A stretch of DNA of 25,334 nt from an uncultured Succinivibrio sp. (GTDB lineage Bacteria; Pseudomonadota; Gammaproteobacteria; Enterobacterales; Succinivibrionaceae), in assembly GCA_900770725.1 (NCBI GenBank), contig CAAGLL010000047.1, positions 1-25,334 of the forward strand, read 5' to 3'. This document shows positions 1 through 7,668 of this stretch, piece after piece. Position 1 is the first letter of the stretch, and the number at the start of each line of letters is the position of its first letter. The position numbers and the translations under genes were made by a program. Under the pieces are notes generated by a model, which was given only the letters and a program-made list of their open reading frames with translations, had not been told where the DNA came from and ran no database searches.

Positions 1-16
1 CTTTTGTTACAAACCC

Positions 17-122
17 TCAAAAGGCCGCCTTGGGAGTGGTTGAATAGCTGAATTTGGAAGGTGAAGGCTCAAGTGGTTGAGTGCTGATTGCAGGTGGTTG
101 ATTATCTGCTCTCAGACACCTC
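17..122 (-). other. Non-barrel tail with three TCAACCAC direct repeats
   Basis: This stretch encodes the last 35 codons of the autotransporter ORF but does not resemble a barrel. The 8-mer GTGGTTGA (TCAACCAC on the coding strand) occurs at 36-43, 73-80 and 94-101. Repeats of this kind in a short stretch next to an abrupt loss of homology would fit the terminus of an inserted element. The window edge prevents identification. Confidence 0.45.
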
Positions 123-3097
123 ACGCCATCGGACTTCACGTCGTAGCCGTCGATGTGGCTTGAGACGTAGCGCACGCCGAGGTGCGGGGCGATGCCCACG
201 GAGCCCGCCTCGAACTGGTACCTGGCGTTCAAGCCTGCGGTGAACACGTCAGTGCCAAAGCCGCTTGCCTTGAAGATGCCGCCCTCCGAGTCGTTGTCAA
301 CGTAGGTGTACCCCAGGTCTCCAAGCATGCTGAAAGCGCCCTGCCCGTAGATGCCGTAGAGGCCCACGCCGTAGAAGTCAAAGTCGTCCTTGACGTAGCT
401 GAGGTCGCCCTCGCTCTCGGACTTGCCGTGGCCCACGTGGGCGGCGATGCCGGCCCTGAACGAAGGAACCAGCGCCATGTCCGCGCCGACGGCCACGCCG
501 TAGAGGTTGGTGCTCGCGCCGTAGTCGCCGCCGGCGAAGCTGAAGCTGTCGGAGCTCTGGTGCCTGTACAGCGGGGTCGCCCACACCGTGATGTCATGCC
601 CCTTCACCTCGCCTATGGACGAGGAGTTCTGGGCGCGGTAGCCCGCGCGCTCCTCGATGGCGCCGTAGCCGGCCTCGGCGGAGGCAAGCGCGTTCTGCGC
701 CGAGTTGTCGGCGAACGAGTAAGACGCAAGGGTGTTCACCGCGCGCGCGTTGGCCTCGGTCGGGTTCTCCAGGAATTTGGCGATGAAGCCCGCAGCGCTG
801 TTCTCGGTGCTGTCGAAGTAGTTGGCGCCGCTGTCATCCGAGAGGGCCCTTGCAACGATGGCGCCGGAGAGCGACGGGACCAAGGTTGACGAGGTCGCCG
901 CGATGCCAGCGTTGTTGAGGCTGTAGGTCACGACCTGGCCTGCATCATCGATCGAGGCGCTGTAGAGCACGTTGGCGGACTTGATGTCGGAAGTCTCAAC
1001 ATCGGTGGCGTGGTCGAACAGGGTGAAGGTGGTGGACTTGGACACCCTGAAGCCCGACAGCACGATGCTGCCGTTGTCGCCTACATCGACCTGGTCATCG
1101 GAGGCAAGCTTGACCACCGCGCCGTCGCCGGAGGCGGAGACGCCGTTGCTGGTAATCACCAGCTCGCCGTCCGCGATCGTGAGCTGCTTGGAGAGATCCG
1201 AGTAGGCAGGCGCGCTGTCATTCTCGATCGAGCTGTTGATGTAGACCTTGCCGCCGGCGCTCAGGTCAAGCGACTTGTTGAGGACCAGCGCGGAAGTCCC
1301 TGACGCGGGAGCGTAGGAGGTGTCGCTGGTGCCGTCGTAGACGACGGTGCCGCCGAGCACGTTGAGCAGCGCGGTCGAGCCGACGTTGATGTTGCCAGCA
1401 TAGACGTAGCTCGGGTCAAGGCTTGCCGTGCCGGTGAGGTTCAAGTTGCCGCCGACAGCCAGGCGCGCATTCTCAAGCTGGACGTCGCCCAGGGTCAGGT
1501 CCTGCGACACTGTGGCGCTGGAATCGGTGATCGTGCTTGCGGTGTTGGTGCTGCTTGCGGACAGGCTGTTGACCGTGACATCGGCCCCGTTGGTGAAGTT
1601 GAAGGCGCCGACGCTGACGTTGCCTGCCTTGATGGCGCCGTTTTCAGCCTGCATCGTGCCGTCGCCGGAGATGTTGCCGATCTGGCCGTCGCCGCGCAGC
1701 TGGATGTAGCCGTTGCTGCCGACGGTGACATTGGCGGCCGCGCCGTCGTAGGTCGAAGCGAACTTGCCGCCATTGGTGCTGGCGTTATTGAGCGACAGCG
1801 CGCTGCCAGAACTCACCTTGACGGTGGTCTCGGCCGAGGCGAGCACGCCGCTGCCGAAGTTCTTGGAGCCGGTGATGTCGCCGTGGATGCCGGTGACCTG
1901 ATGGTTCACAAGCGCGGTCGTGCCGTCATAAATACCCACGTCATCGAAAATGTACTTGATGATCTCCGGTATGGTGGGTGAAGTGTTGCCGGAATCATCG
2001 CTTATTACGTTTCCGCTGTCATCAACGAGGGTATAGCCGGCCAGCGTGCCCTTGGCAGGATCGAGGAAAAGCTTCTGCTTGATCGCATTCACCTGCGACA
2101 AGGTGAGCTTGCCAAGGTCAAGGATTGACAAGGTTGAGCCATTCTCGATGTTGAACTGCTGGGCGTTGTTGACGCTTACGGCGGTCACTGCATCAGACGA
2201 GCCCTCCTCAACATCATCGCCATCGGCATTCATGTAGCTTTTCTGCTCGCCGTACAACTCGATCTTGGATCTTTCAGGAACCGTGAGCTTGGAACCCCCG
2301 CTGACCTTGATCTTTCCCTTGACTGCGGTGCTATCAACGCCTTCAGATGGATTCGAAAAATTCTCGATCTTTACGCCCGCTGCAACGCCTGCCGCGATCA
2401 CGGAGGACTTGTTCTTGATCTCAACCGACCCCTGGTAAATAGACATGAGGGAGTTCACTGTCACAAAGCTTGCGTTATCGACGACAAAGCTTGCAGTCCC
2501 TGAACTCTTGGCCACGAGGTTGTCTTCTTCGTCCGCCGAGCGATCGTATGAGTATCCGCCATAAAGCTCCAGGAAACTCAGGCCCATCGTGCTGTTGTTC
2601 AGATAGATGCTGCCGTTGTTGTAAATCGCGTAATAGGTGGGTCCGGTAGCGATGATCGCCTTGTTGGCGGTGATCCGGGCGCCATTCTGGACGGTTATTT
2701 CATCGATCCCGTGGTAGCCAATCTGGAGCGAAGTTCCTTCATTGAGCGTGAGCCTTGACGAGCTTCCGGAAAAGTCGAGGTAATCAAGTTGGCCGACCAG
2801 GGATGTGCCCATGCTATTGAGGGTGATCTGGCCGTTCACTGTCAGCCCTTTGTCATCCGAGAGCGCGAAGTTGTAGTCGGTCTCCTCGGTGCCGGGGCCG
2901 TTGAAGGTCCAGGAATCGCCAGCGGCTAACACCGTGGTCGTGGTGTCGTTGAACTCCGACGGGCTGTTGAACACATAGGCGGTCGCCGAGGCCTGGGAAG
3001 CTAACGCGCCCATCACGGCCGCGAGCGCTGCGTTCTTGAGGATGGCCTTGTACTCTGCAATCAGGAAGCTGATGGCTCCCTTCGTCTGCTTAAGCAT
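17..3097 (-). CDS. Autotransporter adhesin with truncated C-terminal beta-barrel
   Basis: This is a 1026-residue type V secreted surface protein. Residues 1-38 form an extended autotransporter-type signal peptide, with a hydrophobic stretch from about 21 and likely cleavage after ASQASA. Residues about 40-830 are a Ser/Gly/Asn/Thr-rich passenger with the repetitive character of a beta-helix. Residues 836-991 match the start of an autotransporter outer-membrane barrel (alternating strands such as GVAVGADMAL and APHLGVRYVSS). Family barrels run about 250-280 residues, but here the pattern stops after about 156 and is replaced by a 35-residue Pro/Ser/Thr-rich tail. The last four or so strands and a convincing C-terminal beta-signal are missing, so export of the passenger is doubtful. 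The start is supported by AGGAG seven bases upstream. It may be a broken gene, a variable 3' end or an element insertion. Confidence 0.85.
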   Translation of the reverse strand: MLKQTKGAISFLIAEYKAILKNAALAAVMGALASQASATAYVFNSPSEFNDTTTTVLAAGDSWTFNGPGTEETDYNFALSDDKGLTVNGQITLNSMGTSLVGQLDYLDFSGSSSRLTLNEGTSLQIGYHGIDEITVQNGARITANKAIIATGPTYYAIYNNGSIYLNNSTMGLSFLELYGGYSYDRSADEEDNLVAKSSGTASFVVDNASFVTVNSLMSIYQGSVEIKNKSSVIAAGVAAGVKIENFSNPSEGVDSTAVKGKIKVSGGSKLTVPERSKIELYGEQKSYMNADGDDVEEGSSDAVTAVSVNNAQQFNIENGSTLSILDLGKLTLSQVNAIKQKLFLDPAKGTLAGYTLVDDSGNVISDDSGNTSPTIPEIIKYIFDDVGIYDGTTALVNHQVTGIHGDITGSKNFGSGVLASAETTVKVSSGSALSLNNASTNGGKFASTYDGAAANVTVGSNGYIQLRGDGQIGNISGDGTMQAENGAIKAGNVSVGAFNFTNGADVTVNSLSASSTNTASTITDSSATVSQDLTLGDVQLENARLAVGGNLNLTGTASLDPSYVYAGNINVGSTALLNVLGGTVVYDGTSDTSYAPASGTSALVLNKSLDLSAGGKVYINSSIENDSAPAYSDLSKQLTIADGELVITSNGVSASGDGAVVKLASDDQVDVGDNGSIVLSGFRVSKSTTFTLFDHATDVETSDIKSANVLYSASIDDAGQVVTYSLNNAGIAATSSTLVPSLSGAIVARALSDDSGANYFDSTENSAAGFIAKFLENPTEANARAVNTLASYSFADNSAQNALASAEAGYGAIEERAGYRAQNSSSIGEVKGHDITVWATPLYRHQSSDSFSFAGGDYGASTNLYGVAVGADMALVPSFRAGIAAHVGHGKSESEGDLSYVKDDFDFYGVGLYGIYGQGAFSMLGDLGYTYVDNDSEGGIFKASGFGTDVFTAGLNARYQFEAGSVGIAPHLGVRYVSSHIDGYDVKSDGVRCLRADNQPPAISTQPLEPSPSKFSYSTTPKAAF

Positions 3098-3131
3098 GGA
3101 TACTCTCCTAAACTACCTTGCTAATGCTCAA

Positions 3132-3162
3132 GCCGCGCCACGCGCGGCATCCTGCATGCCGC
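3132..3162 (-). promoter_or_regulatory. Two mutually exclusive hairpins in the autotransporter 5' leader
   Basis: GCCGCG (3132-3137) can pair with CGCGGC (3143-3148). GCGGCAT (3144-3150) can instead pair with ATGCCGC (3156-3162). The two stems share bases 3144-3148, so only one can form at a time. They lie about 35-65 bases upstream of the autotransporter start codon. A regulatory switch is possible but unproven. Confidence 0.3.
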
Positions 3163-3220
3163 CTCTTCAGGAATTGCCTGTGGCGGGACGCATACTGATT
3201 GATTATTGTTTTTGTTTTAT

Positions 3221-3283
3221 ATTACAGATATAAAATATATATATTTTATTAATCTAGTGTTAAATAAATATTAAATCTGTAAT
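3221..3283. repeat. 9-bp inverted repeat around an AT palindrome
   Basis: ATTACAGAT (3221-3229) and ATCTGTAAT (3275-3283) are perfect inverted copies 45 bases apart. Between them, 3230-3249 is a 20-bp perfect palindrome made only of A and T. The right arm sits inside the spacer of the candidate autotransporter promoter, so the arms could be operator half-sites. This is seen in sequence; the function is inferred. Confidence 0.4.
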
Positions 3284-3297
3284 TAGAATCTTGTCAT
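3270..3297 (-). promoter_or_regulatory. Candidate sigma-70 promoter for the autotransporter
   Basis: Read leftward, ATGACA (3292-3297, five of six to the -35 consensus) is followed after 16 bases by TTTAAT (3270-3275, five of six to the -10). The predicted leader would be about 165 bases. The AT-richness of the region makes chance matches likely, so this is tentative. Confidence 0.35.
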
Positions 3298-3581
3298 AAC
3301 TCATCGGGCAGCCCTTTGTCATTGCGACGCTTTCAATTCAACTGCGCAGATTGATGGAATTTTGTCCTGAATGCGCAGTCATTTATCACTGGTAAGCTTG
3401 CCTTCATCAGATGAATTTGAATTAGGCGTATTCCCGTAAGTTAGAAACTTGTTCGCAATAGTAAAAAAAAAACACGCGTTGTAAACACGGCACCATGATG
3501 CATACAGGGCTGCATCGCATCGGGGAGGATTGAGGGCTGATTTGAACCAGGCATGGTTCGTGGCAAGGCGTCGGAAGGGAA

Positions 3582-3601
3582 ACGGCCGGGGATCCGGCCG
3601 T
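3582..3601 (-). terminator. Hairpin terminator after the DUF5718 gene
   Basis: ACGGCCGG and CCGGCCGT (3582-3589 and 3594-3601) form an 8-bp GC-rich stem with a 4-base loop. It lies ten bases past the stop codon of the leftward gene and is followed on that strand by a short pyrimidine stretch (TTTCCCTT). The U-tract is weak. Confidence 0.55.
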
Positions 3602-3610
3602 ATTGCTAAT

Positions 3611-4465
3611 TCAGAGGATCACTTCCTGGGCGATGACCGAGATGTCGTCCTCCTCGAGGTTGTCCGTGGCCGCGCGGCGGACGATCTCCTCGTGGCTGTA
3701 GATGTCCTCCGGGTAGACCACCACGACGCTCCTGTCGCCGTTTTTGAGGAAGTTGTGCTGCCCGTAGTCGGTGTAGCGGGTGGCGCCCACCGAGATCATG
3801 ATCTTGTTGGGATAGCCCGCGGCCTTGAGGTAGCTGCCGATGGGCTCGGCGGGCCCCTCGTCGACCTGGTTGTTGATGCGGTCCAGGCACCAGTCGATGA
3901 GCTTGTCGTAAAAGTAGCTGTAGTCGCGCACCGCCGAGTCCTCGCCGTAGTCGAAGGCCTTGCCGTCGCGGATCAGGAAGCTGGCGATGCGGTAGCGATC
4001 GAGGATCCCGCCCCTCTGAAACTTGTCGATGGCGATGAGGTTGGCGCCCATGCCCTTGCTCGAAGGCCCCCAGTTCTTCTTCTCTGAGATCTTCCTGGCG
4101 CCCTTGCGGCGGATCGAGCAGTCGTTGGAGGCCGCGAAGGCATAGGGCCTGAGGTCGACGGCCAGCCCGTTCTCCCACTCGACGTCGGCTATGATCGCGC
4201 ACTCGGGCTCTATCTGGAGGTTGAAGCTCTCCTCCTCAAGCTTGGGGAAGATCAGCCTGTACTCGTCGAACGGGAAGACGCTCAGGAACTGCGGCACGCC
4301 CTCGTGCTCGCCGCCTGGGATGTAGGTGGGGAACAGGGCCTTGGGCGCCCCTGCCGCCGCCCTGACCTTGGTGAAATCAGATGCCTCGCCCGCCTGCTCG
4401 AGGTGCCCCGTGAAGTTGCCGGCAACGCCAAAGCAGGCCATCGAGCGCAGATGCGTCTCTTCCAT
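3611..4465 (-). CDS. DUF5718 family protein, fumarylacetoacetate-hydrolase-like
   Basis: This is a 284-residue cytoplasmic protein of uncharacterised function. The N-terminus (MACFGVAGNF, then HLEQAGEASDF) is what I associate with DUF5718. The middle has a pattern reminiscent of the fumarylacetoacetate hydrolase fold: IEPECAII, then AFAASNDCSIRR, then a NWGPSSKGMG loop. In true FAH enzymes the corresponding acidic residues bind a divalent metal. I chose the start at 4465 because AGGAGGAG lies just upstream; an in-frame extension to 4522 lacks such a site and would run through a hairpin. No signal peptide or membrane segment is visible. The gene diverges from endA across about 100 bases and ends in its own hairpin, so it appears monocistronic. 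The family name is from memory and the substrate is unknown. Confidence 0.6.
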   Translation of the reverse strand: MEETHLRSMACFGVAGNFTGHLEQAGEASDFTKVRAAAGAPKALFPTYIPGGEHEGVPQFLSVFPFDEYRLIFPKLEEESFNLQIEPECAIIADVEWENGLAVDLRPYAFAASNDCSIRRKGARKISEKKNWGPSSKGMGANLIAIDKFQRGGILDRYRIASFLIRDGKAFDYGEDSAVRDYSYFYDKLIDWCLDRINNQVDEGPAEPIGSYLKAAGYPNKIMISVGATRYTDYGQHNFLKNGDRSVVVVYPEDIYSHEEIVRRAATDNLEEDDISVIAQEVIL

Positions 4466-4492
4466 AATCTCCTCCTGTGCATGGATGTGGCA

Positions 4493-4520
4493 GCAAGCGG
4501 GGCTCCGGGGCCCCGCTTGC
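4493..4520. repeat. 11-bp GC hairpin between divergent genes
   Basis: The arms at 4493-4503 and 4510-4520 are perfectly complementary over 11 bases around a 6-base loop. The hairpin lies in the roughly 98-base gap between the divergently read DUF5718 gene and endA, where a terminator would not be expected. A TAAAAT hexamer at 4524-4529 could be the -10 of endA, but no good -35 accompanies it. The structure may be an operator or a leader hairpin. Confidence 0.5.
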
Positions 4521-4563
4521 ATTTAAAATAGGACTTGTTGTGATTTTACAGGCCATGGGGGTC

Positions 4564-5283
4564 ATGATGCCCAAGTCTTTGGCAAAGAATGCCGTGTCGC
4601 TCTTCATTGCGCTGTGCGCATGCCTGCCAAGCCTCGCCGATGAAGGCTTTGACGACTTCAGCAAGGCCAAGCAGGCGATGCCCGGGATCTTCAAGCAGCT
4701 CAAGGATCCGCGCACCCTTTACTGCGGCTGCCCGCTCACCTTCGAGCGCAACCGCTACTACCCAGACCTCAAGGCGTGCGGCTACCAGGTGCGCCGCAAC
4801 GCCCGCCGCGCCGCGCGCATCGAGGCCGAGCACATGATGCCGGCCTGGGACTTCGGGCACTCCATGCAGTGCTGGCAGGACGGCGGCCGCAAGAAGTGCG
4901 AGATCGAGAACCCGGACTTCCGCCGCGCCGAGGGCGATCTGCACAACCTCTACCCCTCGGTGGGCGAGGTCAACGGCGACCGCAGCAACTTCCGCTACAC
5001 CCAGGGCAGCGGCGAGCCGATGTACGGCAAGTGCGAGGTGCACGTGAACTTCAAGGAGCGCTCGGTGGAGATCCCCGAGCGCGCCCGCGGCATCGCCGCG
5101 CGCGCCATGCTCTACATGTCGGAGACCTACAAGGTCGCGCTCTCCAAGCGCCAGCGCAAGCTCTACGAGGCCTGGGACGAGATCTACCCGCCTGATGCCG
5201 ACGAGTGCCTGTGGAACAGCCTGGTCAAAAAGCGCCAGGGCACCGACAACGCGTTCGTGAGCGCAAAGTGCCAGGCGAAGTGA
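4564..5283 (+). CDS. endA: Periplasmic endonuclease I
   Basis: This is a non-specific periplasmic DNA endonuclease of the EndA/Vvn family, with a beta-beta-alpha metal site. The protein is 239 residues, against about 235 for E. coli EndA. Residues 1-25 are a Sec signal peptide ending PSLA before DEGF. The active-site signature is intact: AEHMMPAW (general-base His90) followed by DLHNLYPSVGEVNGDRSNF, whose Asn residues coordinate Mg2+. The start is uncertain: ATGs at 4555, 4564 and 4567 are all in frame, and I chose 4564 because a GGGGG run precedes it and it gives a clean signal peptide. queF follows after 19 bases, so the two are probably co-transcribed. Confidence 0.9.
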   Translation: MMPKSLAKNAVSLFIALCACLPSLADEGFDDFSKAKQAMPGIFKQLKDPRTLYCGCPLTFERNRYYPDLKACGYQVRRNARRAARIEAEHMMPAWDFGHSMQCWQDGGRKKCEIENPDFRRAEGDLHNLYPSVGEVNGDRSNFRYTQGSGEPMYGKCEVHVNFKERSVEIPERARGIAARAMLYMSETYKVALSKRQRKLYEAWDEIYPPDADECLWNSLVKKRQGTDNAFVSAKCQAK

Positions 5284-5302
5284 GAATTTTCTGGAGGATT
5301 TG

Positions 5303-6106
5303 ATGGCAGGCAAGAAGCTGCAGCTAGGGGAGGCCAGCACGGCCTACTCCAACGAGTACGATCCCTCGCTCCTGCGCCCCATTGAGCGCGCGGCAGGCCG
5401 CGCGCCGCTTAGGATGCGCCAGTTCCAAGGCTACGATCTCTGGCGCATGTACGAGATGACCTGCCTCGACCGCGACGGCGTGCCCCACGCGCTGTGCGGC
5501 ACCCTCAAGGTCGATGCCGCATCGCCTCGGATCATCGAGTCGAAGTCGCTCAAGCTCTACCTGCTCTCCTTCACCATGACGAAGTTCGCCTCCAAGGAGG
5601 AGGTGGCCCAAGTCATCGCCCATGATCTCAAGCACGAGCTCAAGCACGAGGTGGAGGTGCAGGTGTTTTCAGATGAGGAGTGCCCGTTTGAGCCTGAGGC
5701 GAAGACTGGGATCCTCATCGACGGCGAGGCGCCGTCGGGCATCAGCTACACCTACAACCCCGATTTCCTGGAATCGGAAGGCGGGATTGTGAAGGAGGAG
5801 CTGCGCTCTGACATATTGCGCACGCTCTGCCCGGTCACCGGCCAGCCAGATCACGCCGAGGTCTTCATAAGCTACGAGGGCGCGAGGATCTCGCATGGCG
5901 GGCTCCTCGCCTACCTCATCTCGCTGCGCACCCACAGGGGCTTTCACGAGCAGTGCTGCGAGCTCATCTACAGCGACATCATGACAAGGCTCAAGCCCAA
6001 GTCGCTCGTGGTGCGCTGCGCCTTCACCCGCCGCGGCGGCATCGACATCAACCCGGTGCGCACGAGCGGCCCCGATGCCTCAGCTCCCAGGACGCTGAGG
6101 CAGTAA
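5303..6106 (+). CDS. queF: NADPH-dependent 7-cyano-7-deazaguanine reductase, long form
   Basis: QueF reduces the nitrile preQ0 to the amine preQ1, a step in making the queuosine tRNA modification. The protein is 267 residues, the two-domain (tandem T-fold) E. coli type of about 282. The QueF motif ESKSLKLYLLS is at 79-89. The catalytic cysteine is Cys176 in LCPVTGQPDHAEV, with the proton donor Asp183 seven residues later. His215 and Glu216 lie in FHEQCCE. These spacings equal those of E. coli Cys190, Asp197, His229 and Glu230. The start is the ATG at 5303 after GGAGG with a 5-base gap; a TTG immediately before it is in frame but less likely. The gene lies 19 bases after endA. No preQ1 riboswitch is visible. 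Confidence 0.95.
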   Translation: MAGKKLQLGEASTAYSNEYDPSLLRPIERAAGRAPLRMRQFQGYDLWRMYEMTCLDRDGVPHALCGTLKVDAASPRIIESKSLKLYLLSFTMTKFASKEEVAQVIAHDLKHELKHEVEVQVFSDEECPFEPEAKTGILIDGEAPSGISYTYNPDFLESEGGIVKEELRSDILRTLCPVTGQPDHAEVFISYEGARISHGGLLAYLISLRTHRGFHEQCCELIYSDIMTRLKPKSLVVRCAFTRRGGIDINPVRTSGPDASAPRTLRQ

Positions 6107-6193
6107 GGGCCCTTAACGGCGCAAGCGTCAAAAGTTCACGAAAGGTGCGCTAGAATCACTAGGTCACGCATTGCAAAGGAATAAATAGGAAAC

Positions 6194-7588
6194 ATGAGCA
6201 TACAGGTGGTATGGCCCTCGGGCTCGATGGCGCTTCTGACCCAGATAGAGGCGGACTCCATCTCGAACATCTACCAGGGCGATCTCTACAGCCTCTACCG
6301 CAACTGCTCGCTCGCCGTGCTCAACAGCGGCAGCCTCACCGACAACACCAAGGAGCTCCTCGAGAACTTCGAGAACTTCGACATCAACGTGGTGCGCACC
6401 GAGCGCGGCCTCAAGATCGAGCTCATCAACCCCCCGAAGTCGTCGGTGGTCGACGGGCAGATCATCAAGAGCCTGCGCAAGCACCTCTACGCGGTGCTGC
6501 GCGACATCGTCCAGCTCAACGTCTACAACACCGAGTTCCTAAAGAAGCTCGCAGGCGACAAGAACAGCCAAAAGCGCGACCTCATCACCAACTACGTCTT
6601 CCTTATCTTAAGGAACGCCAACGTCCTCACCGCAGGCGTCAAGCCCAACATCGCAGTCTGCTGGGGCGGGCACTCCATCTCAAAGGAGGAGTACGACTAC
6701 GCCTACAAGGTGGGCTACGCCTTAGGGCTCAGGCGCATCGACATCTGCACCGGCTGCGGCCCCGGCGTGATGGAGGCCCCGATGAAGGGCGCCATCATGG
6801 GCCACGTGCTGCAGTGCGCGACCGACAAGTGCAGGCTCATAGGCCTGACCGAGCCTTCGATCATCGCAGCCGAGCCGCCCAACTCGATGGTCTCGGACCT
6901 CGTGATCCTCCCGGACATCGAAAAGCGCCTGGAGGCCTTCGTGCGCCTGGGGCACACCATGATCATCTTCCCGGGCGGTCCGGGCACTGCCGAGGAGCTG
7001 CTCTTCATACTCGCGCTGAAGCTGCACCCTGACAACCGCCACACCATGCTGCCCTTGATCCTCACGGGCAACGAGAAGAGCAAGGCCTACTTCGACACGC
7101 TCGAGCGCTTCCTCGAGACCTGCTTCGGGCCTGAGATCAAGCGCCAGTACGCGCGCATCGACAACGATCCCGACGCGGTGGCAGTCGAGGTGCGCAAGGA
7201 TCTCGACACCGTGACGGATCACCGCACGCTGCTGCACGACTCCTACTGCTTCAACTGGACCTTGACGGTCCCCGAGATCCTCCAGCAGCCGCTCAAGGTC
7301 AACCGCAAGACCATGGACGGCTTGAACCTCACGCACGATCAGGAGCCCTGGATGCTCGCAGCCTCCCTGCGCAACGCCTTCTCGGGCATCGTGTCGGGGA
7401 ACGTCAAGGAGGAGGGGATCCGCGAGGTGCGCGAGCACGGCCCGTTCCACCTCCACGGCGACCCGGACATCATCGAGGGCATGGGCAGGCTCATGCAGGA
7501 CTTCATCGACCAGGGCCGCATCCTGCTCTCGGGGCGCAAGTACACCCCCTGCTACGTCTTCGACGAGGATGAGAAGGCAAAGAAGTAG
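6194..7588 (+). CDS. ppnN: Pyrimidine/purine nucleotide 5'-monophosphate nucleosidase
   Basis: PpnN (formerly YgdH) cleaves nucleoside monophosphates to base and ribose 5-phosphate, and in E. coli it is stimulated by (p)ppGpp. The protein is 464 residues, against 454 for E. coli. The central LOG/lysine-decarboxylase-like Rossmann domain has TGCGPGVMEAPMKGA at 186-200 and the signature PGGPGTAEE at 260-268. Both flanking domains typical of the long form appear present: an N-terminal part from VVWPSGSMALL and a C-terminal part after about residue 350. A purine-rich AGGAAA precedes the ATG. A TAGAAT at 6151-6156 could be a -10, but no convincing -35 was found in the 87-base gap after queF. The gene ends in a hairpin convergent with fliR. 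Confidence 0.93.
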   Translation: MSIQVVWPSGSMALLTQIEADSISNIYQGDLYSLYRNCSLAVLNSGSLTDNTKELLENFENFDINVVRTERGLKIELINPPKSSVVDGQIIKSLRKHLYAVLRDIVQLNVYNTEFLKKLAGDKNSQKRDLITNYVFLILRNANVLTAGVKPNIAVCWGGHSISKEEYDYAYKVGYALGLRRIDICTGCGPGVMEAPMKGAIMGHVLQCATDKCRLIGLTEPSIIAAEPPNSMVSDLVILPDIEKRLEAFVRLGHTMIIFPGGPGTAEELLFILALKLHPDNRHTMLPLILTGNEKSKAYFDTLERFLETCFGPEIKRQYARIDNDPDAVAVEVRKDLDTVTDHRTLLHDSYCFNWTLTVPEILQQPLKVNRKTMDGLNLTHDQEPWMLAASLRNAFSGIVSGNVKEEGIREVREHGPFHLHGDPDIIEGMGRLMQDFIDQGRILLSGRKYTPCYVFDEDEKAKK

Positions 7589-7608
7589 GATCGGCACCCC
7601 CTGGATCC

Positions 7609-7635
7609 GCAAGGCCGCCTTGATGGCGGCCTTGC
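7609..7635 (+). terminator. Hairpin terminator after ppnN
   Basis: GCAAGGCCGCC (7609-7619) and GGCGGCCTTGC (7625-7635) form an 11-bp perfect stem with a 5-base loop, 20 bases past the ppnN stop. It is followed by TGTCTTT, a modest U-tract. It lies between convergent genes and could also slow leftward transcription leaving fliR, although there is no U-tract on that side. Confidence 0.75.
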
Positions 7636-7668
7636 TGTCTTTGGAGGGGTTATTTGAAGGTTGCGCCT

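Larger units (their letters stand above)
3098..3610. other. AT-rich intergenic region upstream of the autotransporter
   Basis: About 0.5 kb lies between the autotransporter start and the stop of the DUF5718 gene. No credible gene is visible. Bases 3200-3290 are strikingly AT-rich compared with the rest of the window. The region includes an AT palindrome at 3230-3249, a spaced inverted repeat, a candidate promoter, a pair of alternative hairpins near the autotransporter start and a terminator-like hairpin at the other end. These are listed separately. Confidence 0.7.

Noticed and set aside
182..889. 235-codon plus-strand frame opposite the autotransporter barrel
   Set aside because: Its composition is that of a shadow of the barrel codons, and there is no ribosome site or family match.
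3036..3233. 65-codon plus-strand frame in the autotransporter leader
   Set aside because: It overlaps the autotransporter signal-peptide codons on the opposite strand and reads into AT-rich sequence with no ribosome site.
4466..4522. N-terminal extension of the DUF5718 gene to 4522
   Set aside because: The extension is non-conserved in character and crosses a perfect hairpin, whereas the ATG at 4465 has a strong ribosome site.
4546..5340. 264-codon minus-strand frame opposite endA
   Set aside because: EndA has a signal peptide and an intact active site on the plus strand; the minus frame has no recognisable features.
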